IMG/VR virus record: IMGVR_UViG_3300020188_000031 | Span: 1 to 32,291 of that record | From: a virus | Length of the DNA stretch: 32,291 nucleotides | Reading direction: 5' to 3' (one strand) | Shown: positions 1-5,188 of the stretch, in pieces | How positions within the stretch are numbered: position 1 is the stretch's first letter | Layout of the letters: each line of letters begins with the position of its first letter | Notes under the pieces: generated by a model | What the model was told of the DNA's origin: nothing | The model's input: the letters and a program-made list of their open reading frames with translations, nothing else | Database searches by the model: none | Made by a program: the position numbers and the translations under genes

Positions 1-2
1 TT

Positions 3-371
3 GACTTGTATAAGAAGAACGAAGAAATCATGTGGTATCCAGTTGAGACTGCTGAAAACGCAGCTGCAACATGGAATGAAGGTTCCGGTGAGGATTTATT
101 CTTACCAGAAGTAGAAAGCACTGCTAAAGAGATTGTGAAGTTAAAAGATCAGATTAAAAAGTCTGAACAAAAACTTAGCAAGCTACAAGCCAGTGTAATG
201 GAAAAGATGCGCGATGCTGAATACGCAACAGCTGGTAAGTATCGTGTTATTTGGAAGAGTGTAAACCGTAAAGAAACTCCGGAAAGAATCATCCCGGCTA
301 AGCCAGCTTACACTTATCGTATGAAAACCCTAACTATAAAGGAAACTAAAGATGAGTCAGGAACTGTATGA
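3..371 (+). CDS. YqaJ-type phage exonuclease, C-terminal part (cut by window edge)
   Basis: The reading frame is open to the left edge, so only the last ~122 codons are present; the first codon in the window is GAC at 3-5 and the real start lies outside. The visible part matches the tail of YqaJ/lambda-Exo-like viral recombinases: a Trp-rich segment near residues 10-25, a coiled-coil helix (about residues 40-75, rich in K/E/L), then the terminal module with 'KYRVIWKSVNRKE' and 'YRMKTLTIKE', which in this family follows the nuclease core. The catalytic Asp/Glu/Lys residues would lie upstream and cannot be checked. The known role of the family is 5'-3' resection of dsDNA to give ssDNA for an annealing protein, and such a protein lies two genes downstream, which supports the call. 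The remaining uncertainty is that only the non-catalytic end is seen. Confidence 0.72.
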   Translation, partial: DLYKKNEEIMWYPVETAENAAATWNEGSGEDLFLPEVESTAKEIVKLKDQIKKSEQKLSKLQASVMEKMRDAEYATAGKYRVIWKSVNRKETPERIIPAKPAYTYRMKTLTIKETKDESGTV

Positions 372-549
372 AACCGTAATTAGACAAGAAGAATACGAAG
401 AAGACATGAAACGACGCAACAAAGAAATGGACGACTTCGAGTTCTTATCAATTATTAATCGACGTATCAAAGACAAAAGACGTCGCAACCTTTTATTAAC
501 AACTTATTTTGGAGATGATTATGACGGACAAAACTTTGGCGATTGCTGA
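352..549 (+). CDS. Small charged protein of unknown function
   Basis: A 65-residue protein that is very rich in Arg, Lys, Asp and Glu and probably helical, with no recognisable domain or membrane segment. The ATG at 352 has AAGGA 8 nt upstream. The gene overlaps the end of the exonuclease gene by 20 nt and the start of the annealing-protein gene by about 29 nt, so it is embedded in the recombination operon. The position between an exonuclease and its annealing partner suggests a role in or near recombination, but that is only context. The overlapping downstream start could also mean that its translation helps couple expression of the next gene. Confidence 0.6.
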   Translation: MSQELYETVIRQEEYEEDMKRRNKEMDDFEFLSIINRRIKDKRRRNLLLTTYFGDDYDGQNFGDC

Positions 550-1219
550 GAAATATGAAGAGCTACGCAAGATTGATGTACACAAGCTCGGTATTGTAGA
601 AAAGAAAAAGACTGGCTTCAAAGATCTGGACTATATCTCATGGGCAAATGCATTAGATCTTCTAAAGACACATGACCCAAATACAACATTTACTTATGAT
701 ACAGATAAGGAAAAGTTTTATCCTGATGGCACAATGATGGTTCAAGTCACACTACATGCTTTAGGTACAGTGCAGACTGAGATCATGCCAGTGATTGCCA
801 ATGGCAACAAGGCAATTCAAAATCCTAACTCGCATCAAATCAATACAGCATACAAACGATGCTTAGCTAAATGTATTAGTACTACAACAGGGCTGGGTAT
901 TAGTTTATATGCCGGTGATCTAGGTATCAATGAGGAAGAGGATCAGAAGAAGTCAGTGATCCCGGACAAAACTACATTCACTTTGACTGTGAAGCAAAAG
1001 TCTACGATGTATAAATCATCACAAGATTTTACTGATGCATACATGAAAGTGATTGAACAGATCATGGAATACGATGCAAAAGATTCTTCTAAGTTAGCTA
1101 AGATTAAAGAAATACATGGCGAGCATGCAGACGTCATTAATCGATTAGAAAAAGAGCATCGCGCTCACATATCTAAAAAGATTGGTGGCATCTATGTACA
1201 ACTAGAAAGTAAGAGTTAA
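521..1219 (+). CDS. Single-strand DNA annealing protein, DUF1071 (Sak/ERF-like) type
   Basis: A 232-residue protein whose first ~140 residues carry the DUF1071 pattern: 'LDYISWANALDLLK' near the N-terminus, 'DGTMMVQVTLHALG', 'MPVIANGNKAIQNP', then 'INTAYKRCLAKCIS' and 'GLGISLYAGDLG'. Members of this family are phage ssDNA-annealing proteins related to Sak/ERF (RAD52-like). They coat resected ends and promote annealing, normally as partners of an exonuclease, which here lies just upstream. The C-terminal ~80 residues are charged and helical, with no known domain. I chose ATG 521 because GGAG (511-514) lies 6 nt upstream; an in-frame TTG at 509 and ATG at 515 are too close to this ribosome site. 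Its role would be recombination-dependent replication or repair, and formation of mosaic genomes. Confidence 0.85.
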   Translation: MTDKTLAIAEKYEELRKIDVHKLGIVEKKKTGFKDLDYISWANALDLLKTHDPNTTFTYDTDKEKFYPDGTMMVQVTLHALGTVQTEIMPVIANGNKAIQNPNSHQINTAYKRCLAKCISTTTGLGISLYAGDLGINEEEDQKKSVIPDKTTFTLTVKQKSTMYKSSQDFTDAYMKVIEQIMEYDAKDSSKLAKIKEIHGEHADVINRLEKEHRAHISKKIGGIYVQLESKS

Positions 1220-1221
1220 TT

Positions 1222-1572
1222 ATGGATACTGCAAAAGACCCTCTATACATAGCATTACATAACAAAAGTTATTGTGATAATGACTGGCGCGGAAAAGTAC
1301 TATTGGCTATTTTGCAAGTAGCGGTTGACGACTTTCTTAACCCAAAGTCATCGCTTGTTATCAAGAAGCAAGCAGAACATTTCATTTTTAACAGCGATGG
1401 CAACATGATGTTTAACTTATGTATGGCAGTGTTGGGTACTACTCCGGAAGTTTTCCGGAATCGTATCCGACACATGAAAGATAACAATTTACGATTAAGG
1501 AAATACAGTGAAAGAAAAACTCCTAACTATAATATGTCTGAGTCTGACCTTGAGTTTAGCACAGGCTTGTGA
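1222..1572 (+). CDS. Hypothetical phage protein, 116 aa
   Basis: Starts two bases after the stop of the annealing-protein gene (TAATTATG), so it is part of the same + strand operon. The N-terminal ~90 residues look like a folded helical domain with conserved-looking segments 'DWRGKVLLAILQVAVDDFL' and 'FRNRIRHMKD'. The C-terminal ~25 residues are polar and probably disordered. There is no signal peptide, membrane segment or catalytic motif that I recognise. The last 65 nt are shared, in another frame, with the start of the secreted peptide gene at 1508. A helical DNA- or protein-binding role is possible but not shown. Confidence 0.7.
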   Translation: MDTAKDPLYIALHNKSYCDNDWRGKVLLAILQVAVDDFLNPKSSLVIKKQAEHFIFNSDGNMMFNLCMAVLGTTPEVFRNRIRHMKDNNLRLRKYSERKTPNYNMSESDLEFSTGL

Positions 1573-1648
1573 AACGATAACTATATCTGGTGCAGATGGA
1601 AGTATTCAAGTATGTACCGTATGTCCGGATACAATAGTGTGTGTTTAA
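1508..1648 (+). CDS. Short secreted Cys-rich peptide (46 aa)
   Basis: GTG at 1508 is preceded by AAGGAA (1497-1502), a strong ribosome site 5-6 nt away. The product is 46 residues with a textbook signal peptide: 'MKEKLL' charged start, a hydrophobic core 'TIICLSLTLSLA', then 'AQA' before C21, which suits signal peptidase I cleavage after Ala20. A lipoprotein reading with C21 as the lipidated residue is less likely because Gln is at -2. The mature ~26-residue part has C21, C36, C39 and C45 and ends in 'CPDTIVCV', which suggests one or two disulfides in the periplasm. It overlaps the 116-aa gene by 65 nt in a different frame and ends at the 5' edge of the terminator stem. Function is unknown; a periplasmic modulator of lysis, superinfection or host envelope is a guess. 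Confidence 0.72.
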   Translation: MKEKLLTIICLSLTLSLAQACETITISGADGSIQVCTVCPDTIVCV

Positions 1649-1675
1649 GATAGGGGCGAAAGCCCCTTATCTTTT
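1647..1675 (+). terminator. Rho-independent terminator of the + strand recombination operon
   Basis: The stem AAGATAGGGGC (1647-1657) closes over a GAAA tetraloop (1658-1661) with GCCCC-TTATCTT (1662-1673). It has 11 pairs with a single bulged T, and is followed by TTTT. The C(GAAA)G loop and GC-rich core make it strong on the + strand. In the opposite direction the same hairpin lies 15 nt beyond the pqqA stop, so it may also end the - strand transcript, although the U-tract on that side is poor. It sits exactly between the two convergent transcription units. Confidence 0.88.
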
Positions 1676-1690
1676 ATACCTAAACAATAA

Positions 1691-1762
1691 TTACTTATTG
1701 CAAACGTACATGGTTACTTCGAAACCAAAACGCATTTCAGTAGCTGCTGGTTTTGTCCACAT
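1691..1762 (-). CDS. pqqA: PqqA: precursor peptide of pyrroloquinoline quinone (auxiliary metabolic gene)
   Basis: A 23-residue peptide that starts '[11 protein letters not shown]' and continues '[12 protein letters not shown]'. This is the PqqA pattern over its whole length: the N-terminal MWxKP, and the Glu-Val-Thr-x-Tyr core with Glu15 and Tyr19. In known PqqA these are the two residues joined by the radical-SAM enzyme PqqE (with the PqqD chaperone) and turned into PQQ after proteolysis and the PqqB and PqqC steps. A consensus AAGGAG (1769-1774) lies 6 nt before the ATG. Length and the spacing of the cross-linked pair are normal; Cys21 is less usual. No pqqB-E gene is nearby, so host enzymes must process it. 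It is the last gene of the - strand, with its own candidate promoter and tandem palindromes upstream and a terminator hairpin after it. A chance open frame with this match is very unlikely. Confidence 0.93.
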   Translation of the reverse strand: MWTKPAATEMRFGFEVTMYVCNK

Positions 1763-1790
1763 AATGTTCTCCTTAGTTAGTTGAATACCC

Positions 1791-1819
1791 ATTATGAACC
1801 TGTATTACATGTATTACAG
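1791..1819 (-). promoter_or_regulatory. Candidate promoter of pqqA
   Basis: On the - strand CATAAT (1791-1796, 5 of 6 to TATAAT) lies 17 bp from CTGTAA (1814-1819, a weak -35, 3 of 6). Transcription would start around 1784, leaving a leader of about 20 nt that contains the AAGGAG site. The poor -35 overlaps the tandem palindromes, which would fit a regulated promoter. This is pattern matching only. Confidence 0.42.
1801..1818. repeat. Two tandem 9-bp palindromes upstream of pqqA (possible operator)
   Basis: TGTATTACA occurs twice with no gap (1801-1809 and 1810-1818). Each copy is itself a palindrome with a central T (TGTA-T-TACA). The pair lies 39 bp upstream of the pqqA start codon and covers the spacer and -35 region of the candidate promoter. 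Back-to-back dyads of this kind are typical binding sites for dimeric regulators, phage- or host-encoded. No protein can be assigned from the sequence. Confidence 0.5.
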
Positions 1820-1828
1820 TGCTAAAAA

Positions 1829-2002
1829 CTAGGATATACGCCTAAGGCTTTTCATGAGAGTCGCTGTTACACGATCGGTATTTTTTGATACCTTACCATA
1901 GGTTACATTGAGATCGTGCAATACAGAGCGATTGTGGAGGTCGTTTTTAGTGAGTGACTGTTGGTTTTTCTTTAACGATGTATAAATCCATACCTTCGGC
2001 AT
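1829..2002 (-). CDS. Possible overlapping small gene, 57 codons
   Basis: An open frame from ATG 2002 to TAG 1829 starts inside the last 56 nt of the 73-aa gene in another frame. It covers most of the otherwise empty stretch between that gene and pqqA. Its product would be basic and polar, with segments 'SLTKNDLHNRSVLHDLNV' and 'NTDRVTATLMKSLRRIS' that look like ordinary coding composition. Against it: no Shine-Dalgarno precedes the ATG, so it may instead be reached by a frameshift from the 73-aa frame, be translated by coupling, or be a decayed extension. The same DNA also holds nested inverted repeats. It is listed as tentative. Confidence 0.35.
   Translation of the reverse strand: MPKVWIYTSLKKNQQSLTKNDLHNRSVLHDLNVTYGKVSKNTDRVTATLMKSLRRIS
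1870..1918 (-). other. Nested inverted repeats between the 73-aa gene and pqqA
   Basis: CACGATC (1870-1876) and GATCGTG (1912-1918) form a 7-bp outer stem enclosing a 5-bp hairpin GGTAT/ATACC (1877-1881 with 1888-1892) and a weak 3-bp pair ACC/GGT (1895-1897 with 1901-1903). Folded as RNA this would be a small three-way junction, and it could protect or process the transcript ahead of pqqA. It lies inside the tentative 57-codon frame, so the structure could be incidental. At 49 nt it is too short for a tRNA. Confidence 0.3.
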
Positions 2003-2168
2003 GAATAAGAAGATAATCGCCTTCTTCCTCAGAAAATTCTATCTTCACCATGGATTGTTCACCGTCTTCTAAGATTTCAATGTTCCAAATTTTCTTTCCG
2101 ATGAGTTCATCAACAGCGCGAGCTTGTTCAGAATCCAGCTCAGAGATTATACTATCTTCCTTATCCAT
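1947..2168 (-). CDS. Small acidic protein of unknown function
   Basis: A 73-residue, strongly acidic protein (many Glu and Asp) with a plausible mixed fold: 'ARAVDELIGKKIWNIEI' then two beta-like segments 'MVKIEFSEEEGDYLLIHAEGMDLYIV'. The ATG at 2168 follows GAGG by 7 nt and overlaps the end of the phosphoesterase gene by 22 nt, so the two are co-translated. No family is recognised. Small acidic phage proteins often bind and inhibit host nucleic-acid enzymes, but nothing here shows that. Confidence 0.72.
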   Translation of the reverse strand: MDKEDSIISELDSEQARAVDELIGKKIWNIEILEDGEQSMVKIEFSEEEGDYLLIHAEGMDLYIVKEKPTVTH

Positions 2169-2851
2169 TTACCGTCCTCGTTAAGTACCATAGGCATCAA
2201 TTTTGGTTGCCCTTCTATGATCATACCACAGCCAACGATAAATCTATTCTTAAAATTCTTTGCATAATCAAATGCCATAGACTTTTGTGAAGTCAAGCAT
2301 CCAACTTGCATTGACCAGATCAGTGCATCTGGATTACTAAAGTATCCAATACTAAATTTAGAATGATAGTGACCTTGAATTACATGACACCCCATCTGCA
2401 TTGAGAGCCGGAGTACATCGGCGGACATGCCATGAGTAAAGAAAGCACGTGTGCCATCAGACAATGTAATACGTAAATCATCCACCCACTTCCACTTTTG
2501 ACTGACGTTGAGATACTCATTATATGAACGAAGATAATCAACAGGTAGTCCATGTTTTAATGCACGTCGGTACACCAAGGATGAATGATTAGAATGTACT
2601 AGAGTCATCTCCGGGAAGATTTTTTCTAACTCTTTAATGTATCTTTTAGAACAACGTAATTCATCGCCAGCTGACATCAAGTCAGGATTGCTATCATGAA
2701 AACTGAGTGCGTGCTGATCTAATTCATCGCCGATATTTACAACTAAGTCTGGCTTGTATTTCTTTTTCAATGCTGTAAGAAAATCAAACGCATCAGGATG
2801 ATGATACGGAATATGTAAATCTGAAATGACTAGGACTGATTTGTACTTCAT
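2147..2851 (-). CDS. Calcineurin-like metallophosphoesterase
   Basis: A 234-residue protein with the full set of metallophosphoesterase motifs in order: D11-L-H13 (DxH), G41-D42-E43, N88-H89, T139-H140-G141 and G160-H-Y-H163 (GHxH). These residues bind two metal ions and hydrolyse phosphoesters. The substrate (nucleotide, nucleic acid or protein) cannot be told. There is no signal peptide, so the protein is cytoplasmic. The start codon at 2851 follows CGGAGG by a normal spacing, and a candidate promoter lies just upstream (2876-2903), so this gene, the acidic protein and perhaps pqqA may form a unit expressed apart from the late genes. Comparable enzymes are common in phage accessory regions. 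Confidence 0.88.
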   Translation of the reverse strand: MKYKSVLVISDLHIPYHHPDAFDFLTALKKKYKPDLVVNIGDELDQHALSFHDSNPDLMSAGDELRCSKRYIKELEKIFPEMTLVHSNHSSLVYRRALKHGLPVDYLRSYNEYLNVSQKWKWVDDLRITLSDGTRAFFTHGMSADVLRLSMQMGCHVIQGHYHSKFSIGYFSNPDALIWSMQVGCLTSQKSMAFDYAKNFKNRFIVGCGMIIEGQPKLMPMVLNEDGKWIRKIV

Positions 2852-2875
2852 AAGTTCCTCCGGTGTATATCTCTC

Positions 2876-2903
2876 AGTTTACCAAAAGATATATCTAGGT
2901 CAA
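2876..2903 (-). promoter_or_regulatory. Candidate promoter P2, upstream of the metallophosphoesterase gene
   Basis: On the - strand TTGACC (2898-2903, 5 of 6 to the -35 consensus), a 16-bp spacer and TAAACT (2876-2881, 4 of 6 to the -10). The spacer ends with ATATCTTTTG (2883-2892), and AGATAT follows the -10 by 3 nt. Both features recur at the candidate promoter at 31053-31080. The -35 overlaps the stop of the M15 peptidase gene. The predicted start near 2869 leaves a short leader containing CGGAGG. Confidence 0.55.
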
Positions 2904-3337
2904 CTCCGGGTGCGAACTCCATACTTATCAATGATGAGTACTTGTCGACGAGCGTCTTCTTCTTTAATTGGAAATGAAATATGAATCCACGATTGATGTT
3001 CTAAAATCAATTGATCAAAAGGGATAGATGACTCAGCGATAACCTCAAATACCCGATCAACGTGAGCATAACGATCACAAGTAAAATCACAAGCAAGACC
3101 AAGGATATGCTGACTGGTTCTTTTTGATCCCAGTTTATCATTGAGATCTTCACACCTAAAACCACTACTAACAATAATAGGCATACTATCAAGCTGAGTC
3201 CTAACAAGTTCCATTCCCTTCGCTAAAATTTTTAAGTTCTCTAACTGCATGTCATTTGGTTTGTTATCAATACCATGACGTGCCGCTAATTGTGACCTTG
3301 TCATTTCTAACAAGGAAAAATTCTGTGACAGTTTCAC
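2900..3337 (-). CDS. Peptidoglycan peptidase of the M15 family (endolysin)
   Basis: A 145-residue protein with the M15A signature: 'SSGFRCEDLND' (residues 57-67), 'SQHILGLACDF' with zinc ligands H77 and D84, catalytic E113, and third ligand H119 in 'SWIHISF'. This family cleaves peptide cross-links or D-Ala ends of peptidoglycan, and in phages it acts as the lysis enzyme. There is no signal peptide, so release across the membrane would need the holin encoded immediately upstream. The start is GTG at 3337, overlapping the holin stop as GTGA. The length is typical of single-domain phage M15 endolysins. Confidence 0.9.
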   Translation of the reverse strand: MKLSQNFSLLEMTRSQLAARHGIDNKPNDMQLENLKILAKGMELVRTQLDSMPIIVSSGFRCEDLNDKLGSKRTSQHILGLACDFTCDRYAHVDRVFEVIAESSIPFDQLILEHQSWIHISFPIKEEDARRQVLIIDKYGVRTRS

Positions 3338-3729
3338 TTCGTTAAGCCCTTAGACTTTTCCCAACTGCGCAACCCGGATAAACCTAGTAATGCTATTGTT
3401 AATTCCATCATCACATCAGTATGTAATACAGGTAATACTATATGAATGCCAAGTAATGCACACACCCACTGAGCCACTGGGGCGATAACAAACACCCAAG
3501 CAAAACCAAAACCAGCGACCCAGCCAAGGAAAGGACGCCAACCAGCAACCCAAATAGAGCGATGGCTAGCTTCAATCTTATTTGTCTCAGCCTGAGCAAG
3601 ATTAATCTTCGATGCATTATCGATGAGAGCTTTCTCAATATCAGCTTTTGCTTTAGCTTTTGCATTGTTGTCAGGAATAACTTTATCAAGTACATCCCCT
3701 ATTATACCTACAATTGGCGCCCAAATCAT
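3334..3729 (-). CDS. Holin, three-transmembrane (GTA_holin_3TM-like) family
   Basis: A 131-residue protein. The N-terminal half is a charged helix ('AKAKADIEKAL...KINLAQAETNKIEASH') followed by 'SIWVAGWRPFLGWVAGFGFAW', a hydrophobic segment, a second one ('APVAQWVCALLGIHIVLPVL') and a C-terminal 'ELTIALLGLSGLRSWEKSKG'. This is the layout of the 3TM holin family first noted in gene-transfer agents and phages; it opens the inner membrane to let the endolysin out. I chose ATG 3729 because it overlaps the upstream stop as ATGA and has GGAGAG 4 nt before it; an in-frame ATG at 3741 lacks a ribosome site. The M15 peptidase follows directly. Confidence 0.85.
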   Translation of the reverse strand: MIWAPIVGIIGDVLDKVIPDNNAKAKAKADIEKALIDNASKINLAQAETNKIEASHRSIWVAGWRPFLGWVAGFGFAWVFVIAPVAQWVCALLGIHIVLPVLHTDVMMELTIALLGLSGLRSWEKSKGLTK

Positions 3730-4073
3730 TTGTCTCTCCATACACTACTCATTGCTAAACATAGTAGACCAGCACCAATGCCTGTTACACATGCTTCTGT
3801 TGATGGTCCACCGAAACCTGATGGATGTAACAAGAAGTCTGCAACAGCTGTGAAGAAGCCAATGGTACCAGCCATAGCAAACTTGCTTTGAGTAATGTGT
3901 TCTTTATCAATAATAATAAATAGTATGGTAGCGAGTGCTGCTACTGTACCGACCTGTAATGCTTTAGTCCAATGACCGAGTGTCATAATGATAAGGTTAC
4001 CTTGAGTCATGGCAACCATACATGCAATTGTTGCTTCGCTTAGTCTTTTAGAAAAGATAGCAAAAAATTTCAT
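3726..4073 (-). CDS. Multi-spanning membrane protein of the lysis cassette
   Basis: A 115-residue protein with about four hydrophobic segments ('EATIACMVAMTQGNLIIMTL', 'VGTVAALATILFIII', 'MAGTIGFFTAVADFLL', 'GIGAGLLCLAMSSV'), a basic N-terminus and a basic C-terminal end. It resembles holin or antiholin proteins in size and topology, but I do not recognise a named family. It starts as ATGA on the stop of the 44-aa membrane protein gene and ends as ATGA on the 3TM holin start. Two holin-like proteins in one cassette suggest a holin/antiholin pair, which is an inference. Confidence 0.7.
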   Translation of the reverse strand: MKFFAIFSKRLSEATIACMVAMTQGNLIIMTLGHWTKALQVGTVAALATILFIIIDKEHITQSKFAMAGTIGFFTAVADFLLHPSGFGGPSTEACVTGIGAGLLCLAMSSVWRDK

Positions 4074-4204
4074 TTAGATGCAATCGCCTTCAGTAAGTCG
4101 CTCAATTTTATAAGGACATTCTTGCTTTTGTTTATTACTGGCTTTCGGATAACTTCGTAAGCCACGAGTATCAAGATAACTATGAGTATATAGATCATCC
4201 ACAT
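4070..4204 (-). CDS. 44-aa single-pass membrane protein in the lysis cassette
   Basis: ATG 4204 has AAGGGG about 8 nt upstream. The product starts 'MWMIYILIVILILVAYEV', a clear membrane helix with the N-terminus outside or buried, followed by a basic cytoplasmic-type tail ('RKPVINKSKNVLIKLS'). It ends as ATGA on the next gene, so it is firmly part of the lysis operon. Its form suits a pinholin-like or holin-regulating peptide, or a minimal inner-membrane spanin part, but there is no motif that decides. Confidence 0.68.
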   Translation of the reverse strand: MWMIYILIVILILVAYEVIRKPVINKSKNVLIKLSDLLKAIASK

Positions 4205-4246
4205 TTTGTATTCCCCTTCTTAACATTTGACATAGTCGAGATAACA

Positions 4247-4414
4247 TTAGATGTTATGGCTGATCACAGTGACAACGATTGCACCGAATCCAACCAATGC
4301 TCCCCAGATTAGTTTATTGAGCATACCTTCAATACGATCAAGGCGTTTGTGTATTGTGCTGTATCGTTCAGCACATAGTTTCTCGTGGGCAAGTAGTTCT
4401 TCGTGTGGTGTCAT
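4247..4414 (-). CDS. 55-aa XhlA-like tail-anchored protein
   Basis: The ATG at 4414 shares its A with the stop of the upstream tail-protein gene (TAATG). The first ~33 residues form an amphipathic, charged helix ('MTPHEELLAHEKLCAERYST', 'HKRLDRIEGMLNK'), and the last ~22 are a membrane anchor ('LIWGALVGFGAIVVTVI'). A coiled coil followed by one C-terminal membrane helix is the layout of XhlA-type haemolysin/holin-accessory proteins, and the lysis context fits. It was assigned by topology and position, not by a strong sequence match. Confidence 0.68.
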   Translation of the reverse strand: MTPHEELLAHEKLCAERYSTIHKRLDRIEGMLNKLIWGALVGFGAIVVTVISHNI

Positions 4415-4971
4415 TATACGCTTACTAGTGCTGCTGAAAATTTAGATTCTATACCATTACTAATATATGCTGTGTTATGATTAGTTTGAAAATAAACTTC
4501 AATATAATCTGATGAACCATTCATATAAACTAAATCACTAACATTAACAGAACCGTATGGTTGTCCATTTGCATCTCTGTTATAATGTCCATTGTAAGCA
4601 GTTCCATTTTTATAAATTCTAACCCATACAAAATCACCAGCTGCTCCTGAATAACTTGCTCGTACTGAAGCATTTGCTTGATAATAACCAGCAACTGTTG
4701 GTGTAAAACGATAGTTAGTAGCATTATCATAATTAGAATTAGTATCAAATTCTTCTGTATCAAACGGTACTTTAGTCCATGTACTAACTGAAACACCTAA
4801 GTCAGAATTTATAGAAGCTCTAAATGCTGGACCACTAGGTAATGGTGATGATCCTGTTACTGTTAAGTCATTTGCAATAGCAATATTCCCACTGCCGTCA
4901 ACAGTTAGGATGGTGCTACCATTCTGTTCAATCGTTGATCCTGATGCTGTGGGTTTTATCGCTATAGTCAT
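4414..4971 (-). CDS. C1q-like tail protein 1 (receptor-binding candidate)
   Basis: A 185-residue protein. The N-terminal ~45 residues are the 'GSTILTVDGSGNIAIANDLTVTG' type of low-complexity linker found at the base of phage fibre modules. The rest is a C1q/TNF-like jelly-roll: 'STWTKVPFDTEEFDTNSN', 'NYRFTPTVAGYYQANASVR', 'VRIYKNGTAYN', 'YMNGSSDYIEVYFQT'. These trimeric beta domains sit at the tips of many fibres and bind cell-surface sugars or proteins. It is one of three related copies in this window and the last gene before the lysis cassette, with which it overlaps by one base. Confidence 0.82.
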   Translation of the reverse strand: MTIAIKPTASGSTIEQNGSTILTVDGSGNIAIANDLTVTGSSPLPSGPAFRASINSDLGVSVSTWTKVPFDTEEFDTNSNYDNATNYRFTPTVAGYYQANASVRASYSGAAGDFVWVRIYKNGTAYNGHYNRDANGQPYGSVNVSDLVYMNGSSDYIEVYFQTNHNTAYISNGIESKFSAALVSV

Positions 4972-4974
4972 TAG

Positions 4975-5178
4975 TTATACTCCGTCTATTTCTGCCTGTG
5001 TTGGTTGAGTTTCTGTTGCGTGATTCCATGTATGAATGTAATCGTTACCGACTGCTACCTTACCAGCTGGTGGTGTAGTTGCATCGTTTTGCAATACGAT
5101 TGTGCCTGTATCAGGTGCAAAGTCATCTGCTGTTAAGTTTGTTTTTACTAATAAAATCTTGTCATATAATGTTGCCAT
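4975..5178 (-). CDS. Small fibre-region protein, 67 aa
   Basis: ATG 5178 is preceded by AAGGAG. The protein has a short N-terminal helix and then beta-rich polar sequence ('TGTIVLQNDATTPPAGKVAVGNDYIHTW') ending 'QPTQAEIDGV'. It has no membrane segment and no enzyme motif. It lies between two C1q-like tail genes with only a few bases on either side, so it is probably a virion or fibre-assembly component. No family is recognised. Confidence 0.68.
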   Translation of the reverse strand: MATLYDKILLVKTNLTADDFAPDTGTIVLQNDATTPPAGKVAVGNDYIHTWNHATETQPTQAEIDGV

Positions 5179-5188
5179 TGTTTTCTCC

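Noticed and set aside
1870-1918. tRNA-like appearance of the 7-bp outer stem
   Set aside because: Only 49 nt long, with no T-loop, anticodon arm or CCA; it cannot be a tRNA.
3562-3891. + strand frames of 109 and 76 codons opposite the holin genes
   Set aside because: They lie wholly antisense to well-supported lysis genes, lack ribosome sites and show no recognisable protein.
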